From Actinomycetes bacterium (GTDB taxonomy: Bacteria; Actinomycetota; Actinomycetes; Actinomycetales; Cellulomonadaceae): a DNA stretch of 8,184 nucleotides. A program made the position numbers and the translations under genes. Position 1 is the stretch's first letter; every line of letters begins with the position of its first letter. Shown here in pieces: positions 6,085 to 8,184 of the stretch. The notes under the pieces were generated by a model. That model searched no databases and was not told where the DNA came from. It saw only the letters and a program-made list of their open reading frames with translations. The stretch spans positions 1-8,184 of the forward strand of contig JAEWYD010000245.1 of the NCBI GenBank assembly GCA_023462275.1. The letters are read 5' to 3'.

Positions 6085-6573
6085 ATGGACCTCGACGACA
6101 TCGGCCTGACCACGATCGACGGCTCACCCACGACGCTGGCCGCCTACCCCGGCGTCCGGCTGGTGGTGAACGTCGCCTCCCGGTGCGGGTTCACGCCGCA
6201 GTACGCCGGGCTCGAGCGCCTGTGGGAGAGGTACCGCGAGCGCGGCCTGTGGGTCCTCGGCTTCCCCAGCAACCAGTTCCTGCAGGAGCTGGGAAGTGAG
6301 GACTCGATCGCCCAGTTCTGCTCGACGACCTACGGCGTCAGCTTCCCGATGTTCGCCCGGACCAAGGTCAACGGGCGCGCGCAGCACCCGTTGTTCGCCG
6401 CGCTCACGCGCATCCCCGACGACGACGGGAAGGCCGGCCGGGTCGCGTGGAACTTCGAGAAGTTCCTCGTGGCGCCCGACGGCGTCGCGCGCCGCTTCCG
6501 GTCGCGGACCGAGCCGGAGGATCCGACGCTGGTCGACGCGATCGAGGTCGCCCTCGCCGCCGCGGCCGCGTGA
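6085..6573 (+). CDS. Glutathione-peroxidase-family thiol peroxidase
   Basis: The 162-residue cytoplasmic protein belongs to the GPx family, which reduces hydrogen peroxide and organic hydroperoxides; bacterial members mostly use thioredoxin rather than glutathione. The peroxidatic Cys is Cys34 in NVASRCGFTPQYAGLE (29-44). The other active-site residues are visible as Gln67 in SNQFLQELG and Trp122-Asn123 in AWNFEKFLV. Cys79 (IAQFCSTT) stands where a resolving Cys is found in thioredoxin-dependent members. The usual FPCNQFGGQEPG is here FPSNQFLQELG: the Cys is Ser, and the loop is one residue shorter. I believe a subgroup of bacterial GPx proteins has this form, so it need not mean loss of function. 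The ATG at 6085 has no clear ribosome-binding site. The start agrees with family length. Two 17-base repeats follow the stop codon. Confidence 0.92.
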   Translation: MDLDDIGLTTIDGSPTTLAAYPGVRLVVNVASRCGFTPQYAGLERLWERYRERGLWVLGFPSNQFLQELGSEDSIAQFCSTTYGVSFPMFARTKVNGRAQHPLFAALTRIPDDDGKAGRVAWNFEKFLVAPDGVARRFRSRTEPEDPTLVDAIEVALAAAAA

Positions 6574-6580
6574 GGCCGCG

Positions 6581-6614
6581 CAGCAGTTGGGGCGGCGCAG
6601 CAGTTGAGGCGGCG
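6581..6614. repeat. Two tandem copies of a 17-base repeat after the peroxidase gene
   Basis: CAGCAGTTGGGGCGGCG (6581-6597) is followed at once by CAGCAGTTGAGGCGGCG (6598-6614), with one difference. The repeat starts seven bases after the peroxidase stop, in the convergent gap before the end of the minus-strand gene. A ten-base palindrome GCGGCGCCGC (6609-6618) overlaps its end, so the region might form a weak two-way terminator. Confidence 0.75.
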
Positions 6615-6634
6615 CCGCTGTCGGGCGCGCTTCC

Positions 6635-6892
6635 TCAGCGCGAGCGCGCCACCTCCAGGGCGATCGCCGGGGTGTAGCCGGGCGGCGCGATGCCCGCGAG
6701 CCGCAGCACGAGGAGGCCGGGGATGGTCTGCGTCTCACCGACGTGCAGGCGCGTGTAGGTGAGGTCGGGCCGCTCGCCCACCGTCAGCGTCGTGTAGTCG
6801 CCCGTGTCGTCCGTGCCGGTGTCCAGCACCGTGACCTTCAGCGAGCCGCTCGCGTACGCGCTGCCCACATCGATCGTCACCCGCTCCGCCAT
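6635..6892 (-). CDS. Small 85-residue protein of unknown function
   Basis: I do not recognise this protein. It has no signal peptide or membrane helix. The pattern of alternating hydrophobic and polar residues (VTIDVGS, LKVTVLDTG, DYTTLTVGE, LTYTRLHVGETQTIPGLLVLRLAGI) suggests a mainly beta-strand fold in the first 66 residues, ending with a more hydrophobic PGYTPAIALEVARSR. No Cys is present. The gene call is well supported: GGAGGG lies six bases before the ATG at 6892, and codons favour G or C in third position. It converges on the peroxidase gene and diverges from the YbaB-like gene, so it is transcribed alone from the gap that holds the 20-base palindrome. It could be a small structural or binding protein. 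Confidence 0.7.
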   Translation of the reverse strand: MAERVTIDVGSAYASGSLKVTVLDTGTDDTGDYTTLTVGERPDLTYTRLHVGETQTIPGLLVLRLAGIAPPGYTPAIALEVARSR

Positions 6893-6926
6893 GGCAACCC
6901 TCCACCCGCTCGCGCGCCGCTACCGG

Positions 6927-6946
6927 GGGCGACGACGTCGTCGCCC
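6927..6946. promoter_or_regulatory. Perfect 20-base palindrome in a divergent gap, candidate operator
   Basis: GGGCGACGACGTCGTCGCCC is identical to its own reverse complement. It lies about 35 bases upstream of the minus-strand 85-residue gene and 137 bases upstream of the YbaB-like gene. It has no spacer loop, which suits a dimeric repressor site better than a terminator. CCCGC-GT-GCGGG at 6944-6955 forms a second small inverted repeat overlapping its right end. No regulator gene is adjacent to assign it to. Confidence 0.5.
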
Positions 6947-7069
6947 GCGTGCGGGACCCATCTTGACGGTGCCAGCCCGGTTCCGACCAGCGCCACGACG
7001 GTGAATCGTCGCGCGGATCCATCGTCCACCTCTCGGGACCGGGCGTCCGGTACGTCCTAGTTTGTCGGC

Positions 7070-7075
7070 TAGAGT
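7070..7075 (+). promoter_or_regulatory. Candidate -10 box for a leaderless YbaB-like gene mRNA
   Basis: TAGAGT fits TANNNT and is followed by eight bases, all G or C, and then the GTG at 7084. No ribosome-binding site is present between them. The A/T-richer stretch just upstream (TAGTTTGTC, 7058-7066) is unusual for this window and fits a promoter. Confidence 0.5.
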
Positions 7076-7083
7076 CGCGCCCC

Positions 7084-7452
7084 GTGACCGCTTACCACGA
7101 CCCAGATGCCGCACTCGAGCGTGTCCAGAGCGATCTCGCCGCCGCGCAGGAGCGCGCCGCCCGCGCGCAGGAGGCCCGCGCGCGCATCGCCGCCGTCCGC
7201 GGCGTGGGGCGGAGCCCGCGCGGTGAGGTGCGGGTCCAGGTCGACTCCGCCGGCGTCCTGCGGGACCTCGCGCTGACGGACGACGCCATGCGGCTGAGCC
7301 CCGGCGAGCTCGTCCGGCTCATCCTGGACGCCGCCCGCGCCGCCCAGCAGGACTCCGCCGCCCGGACCGTCGCGGTGGCGGAGGAGGCGTTCGGGGCGGA
7401 GTCCGCGATGGTGGCGCACCTGCGGGCCGAGGTCGAGCAGCGCATCCGCTGA
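7084..7452 (+). CDS. YbaB/EbfC-like nucleoid-associated family protein
   Basis: The 122-residue protein has the layout of YbaB/EbfC DNA-binding proteins: a long charged N-terminal helix (about 7-37, ALERVQSDLAAAQERAARAQEA), a central sheet with GEVRVQVDSAGVLRDLALTDDAM (47-69), then LSPGELVRLILDAARAAQQ (71-89) leading into a long C-terminal helix to residue 122. Family members form dimers that bind DNA or act as chromatin-like proteins. In actinobacteria many divergent copies exist, some near type VII secretion genes (EspL is one), but no such gene is seen here. It is not the conserved housekeeping copy, which sits between dnaX and recR. The GTG at 7084 appears to be leaderless, with TAGAGT eight bases upstream. 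It is the first of three plus-strand genes; an inverted repeat 30 bases after its stop separates it from the next. Confidence 0.75.
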   Translation: MTAYHDPDAALERVQSDLAAAQERAARAQEARARIAAVRGVGRSPRGEVRVQVDSAGVLRDLALTDDAMRLSPGELVRLILDAARAAQQDSAARTVAVAEEAFGAESAMVAHLRAEVEQRIR

Positions 7453-7480
7453 GCGTCGCCGGCACCGTGCGCACAGTCGG

Positions 7481-7498
7481 GGCCCGGCGCGCCGGCCC
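7481..7498 (+). terminator. GC palindrome after the YbaB-like gene
   Basis: CCGGCGCGCCGG (7484-7495) is a perfect 12-base palindrome, and the symmetry extends to 7481-7498 with one mismatched pair. It lies 28 bases after the stop codon. A hairpin from it would have to open its centre as a loop, and no T-tract follows, so this is a weak terminator call. Confidence 0.25.
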
Positions 7499-7538
7499 GC
7501 CGGCTGGCAGACTCGGCCTCCGGACGAGGAGGTGGGCG

Positions 7539-7793
7539 GTGGCGCTGATCGTCTACGGGCGCAAGGTGCGGGAGGACGCCGCCGAGGTCGCCTACGCGTT
7601 CGGGCGGACCCCGGACGTGACCGACGGCGTCGTCGTCATCCTGGCCGGGCGCCTGGACGAGTGGCGCGTGGAGCCCGGGCCCGGCGGTGCCCTGCCGGGC
7701 GCCGAGCGCCAGGCCGCGCGGGTGGCGTGGAAGGCGCTGCGCACCTACCGGGCCACCGGGTCCTGGCCGCTGGACGCCACGCACTACGCCTGA
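7539..7793 (+). CDS. Small 84-residue protein of unknown function
   Basis: I do not recognise this protein. The start is GTG at 7539, chosen because a strong ribosome-binding site GAGGAGG ends six bases before it. The frame opens earlier, at 7467, but that would add an Arg/Gly-rich segment through the palindrome. The sequence begins with a hydrophobic strand (ALIVYGRKV), continues with TDGVVVILAGRLDEWRVEPGPGG (28-50), and then has a helix-like stretch GAERQAARVAWKALRTYRATG (55-75) ending WPLDATHYA. No Cys, membrane helix or signal peptide is present. It follows the YbaB-like gene by 86 bases in the same direction. Possible roles cannot be told from sequence. Confidence 0.65.
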   Translation: MALIVYGRKVREDAAEVAYAFGRTPDVTDGVVVILAGRLDEWRVEPGPGGALPGAERQAARVAWKALRTYRATGSWPLDATHYA

Positions 7794-7882
7794 CGTCTGC
7801 GAGCGCCGAACGGGCCCCTCGCGTCGCGGCGCGCGAGTACCGTCGAGACGTCCCCCACCGTCGAGGTCGGCCGCCACCGCCG

Positions 7883-7912
7883 GCATCGGCCCGTCGTCGG
7901 CCGCGCCGATGC
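7883..7912 (+). promoter_or_regulatory. Hairpin in the leader just before a ribosome-binding site
   Basis: GCATCGGC (7883-7890) and GCCGATGC (7905-7912) are perfect inverted repeats around a 14-base loop. The stem ends four bases before the purine-rich GGAGGAGAGAGAGGGG that serves the start at 7939. TACCGT (7838-7843) upstream is a possible -10 box, which would give a leader of roughly 90 bases containing this hairpin. Confidence 0.35.
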
Positions 7913-7938
7913 GGCCGGAGGAGAGAGAGGGGCTCGTC

Positions 7939-8184
7939 ATGGTCCGGGACATGATCTCGCTGCTGCGCATCCTCGCTCGGCACAACCCGACGCTGTGGGA
8001 GGCGGTCGCCCCGCACGTGCCGAGCGGGTGGCTGGTGGCCTCGTCGCAGGACCCGATCCCGCCGTCGCGGCACGTCGAGCGCGACCTCCAGCTGGAGGTG
8101 CGGGAGGCGGTGCGGCTCGTCGCGTCCGCGGCGCTCGGCGCGGTCGCCGCGGGGCTCGAGGGCGACGCCCGCCGCCTGCTGCAG
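7939..8184 (+). CDS. Uncharacterised protein, N-terminal part (open at right edge)
   Basis: The frame begins with ATG at 7939 and remains open for 82 codons to the window edge, so the C-terminus is missing. A long purine-rich ribosome-binding region ends seven bases before the ATG. A second in-frame ATG at 7951 (residue 5) is less well placed. The visible part starts MVRDMISLLRILARHNPTLWEAVAPHVPSG in two helix-like pieces, followed by WLVASSQDPIPPSRHVERD and then a probable long amphipathic helix, LEVREAVRLVASAALGAVAAGLEGDARRLLQ. No signal peptide is present. I cannot assign a family. A hairpin precedes the ribosome-binding site. Codon use matches the surrounding genes. Confidence 0.65.
   Translation, partial: MVRDMISLLRILARHNPTLWEAVAPHVPSGWLVASSQDPIPPSRHVERDLQLEVREAVRLVASAALGAVAAGLEGDARRLLQ

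Noticed and set aside
3950..6109. A 719-codon open frame on the plus strand
   Set aside because: It runs antisense to the ZIP, F420-type and 185-residue genes and then out of frame through the flavodoxin gene. Its translation is Arg/Pro/Ala/Gly-rich with no domain, as expected from GC-rich shadow frames.
4698..6131. A 477-codon open frame on the minus strand
   Set aside because: It covers the well-supported flavodoxin gene in antisense and the 185-residue gene in another frame; composition is low-complexity.
1..8184. A defence island, secretion system or biosynthetic cluster
   Set aside because: The recognisable genes are metabolic, transport and redox functions in short separate transcripts. 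No nuclease, toxin, helicase, integrase or synthase was seen.

Overview
The window looks like chromosomal DNA of a high-GC actinobacterium, probably in the Cellulomonas-like part of the Micrococcales. The composition is strongly GC-rich, third codon positions are almost always G or C, GTG starts are common, and there is a deazaflavin (F420)-type oxidoreductase gene and an actinobacterial-style YbaB-like protein. The genus is an inference from style, not from a marker gene. No RNA gene, CRISPR array, insertion sequence, phage gene or att site was seen, and no gap between genes exceeds 300 bases.

The left part, 1-5350, is read from the minus strand. From right to left it holds an uncharacterised 185-residue protein (4793-5350), an F420-type nitroreductase-family enzyme (4277-4714), a ZIP-family metal transporter (3403-4149), a four-helix membrane protein (2800-3297) that is only 10 bases from a glucose-6-phosphate dehydrogenase gene (1299-2789), and the N-terminal 379 residues of a large FtsX-like ABC transporter permease that runs off the left edge (1-1138). 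GC-rich hairpins without a T-tract follow the ZIP and zwf genes and probably end those transcripts.

A divergent gap at 5351-5552 separates this block from two plus-strand genes, a HemG-type flavodoxin-domain protein (5553-6044) and a glutathione-peroxidase-family thiol peroxidase (6085-6573). The peroxidase converges on a minus-strand gene for an 85-residue protein of unknown function (6635-6892). A second divergent gap, carrying a perfect 20-base palindrome, leads to three plus-strand genes: a YbaB/EbfC-like protein (7084-7452), an 84-residue unknown (7539-7793) and an unknown gene cut by the right edge (7939-8184).

Several genes share a redox theme: NADPH supply (Zwf), an F420-type reductase, a flavodoxin-domain protein and a thiol peroxidase. 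They lie on both strands in separate transcripts, so this is a loose neighbourhood rather than a demonstrated pathway. I found no convincing undescribed multi-gene system. The most interesting signals are small: a 14-base tandem repeat built across a stop codon, three genes with a TANNNT element 7 or 8 bases before a start codon that lacks a ribosome-binding site (likely leaderless mRNAs), the 20-base palindrome in a divergent promoter region, and a stand-alone zwf with unusual cofactor-loop residues next to an unknown membrane protein.
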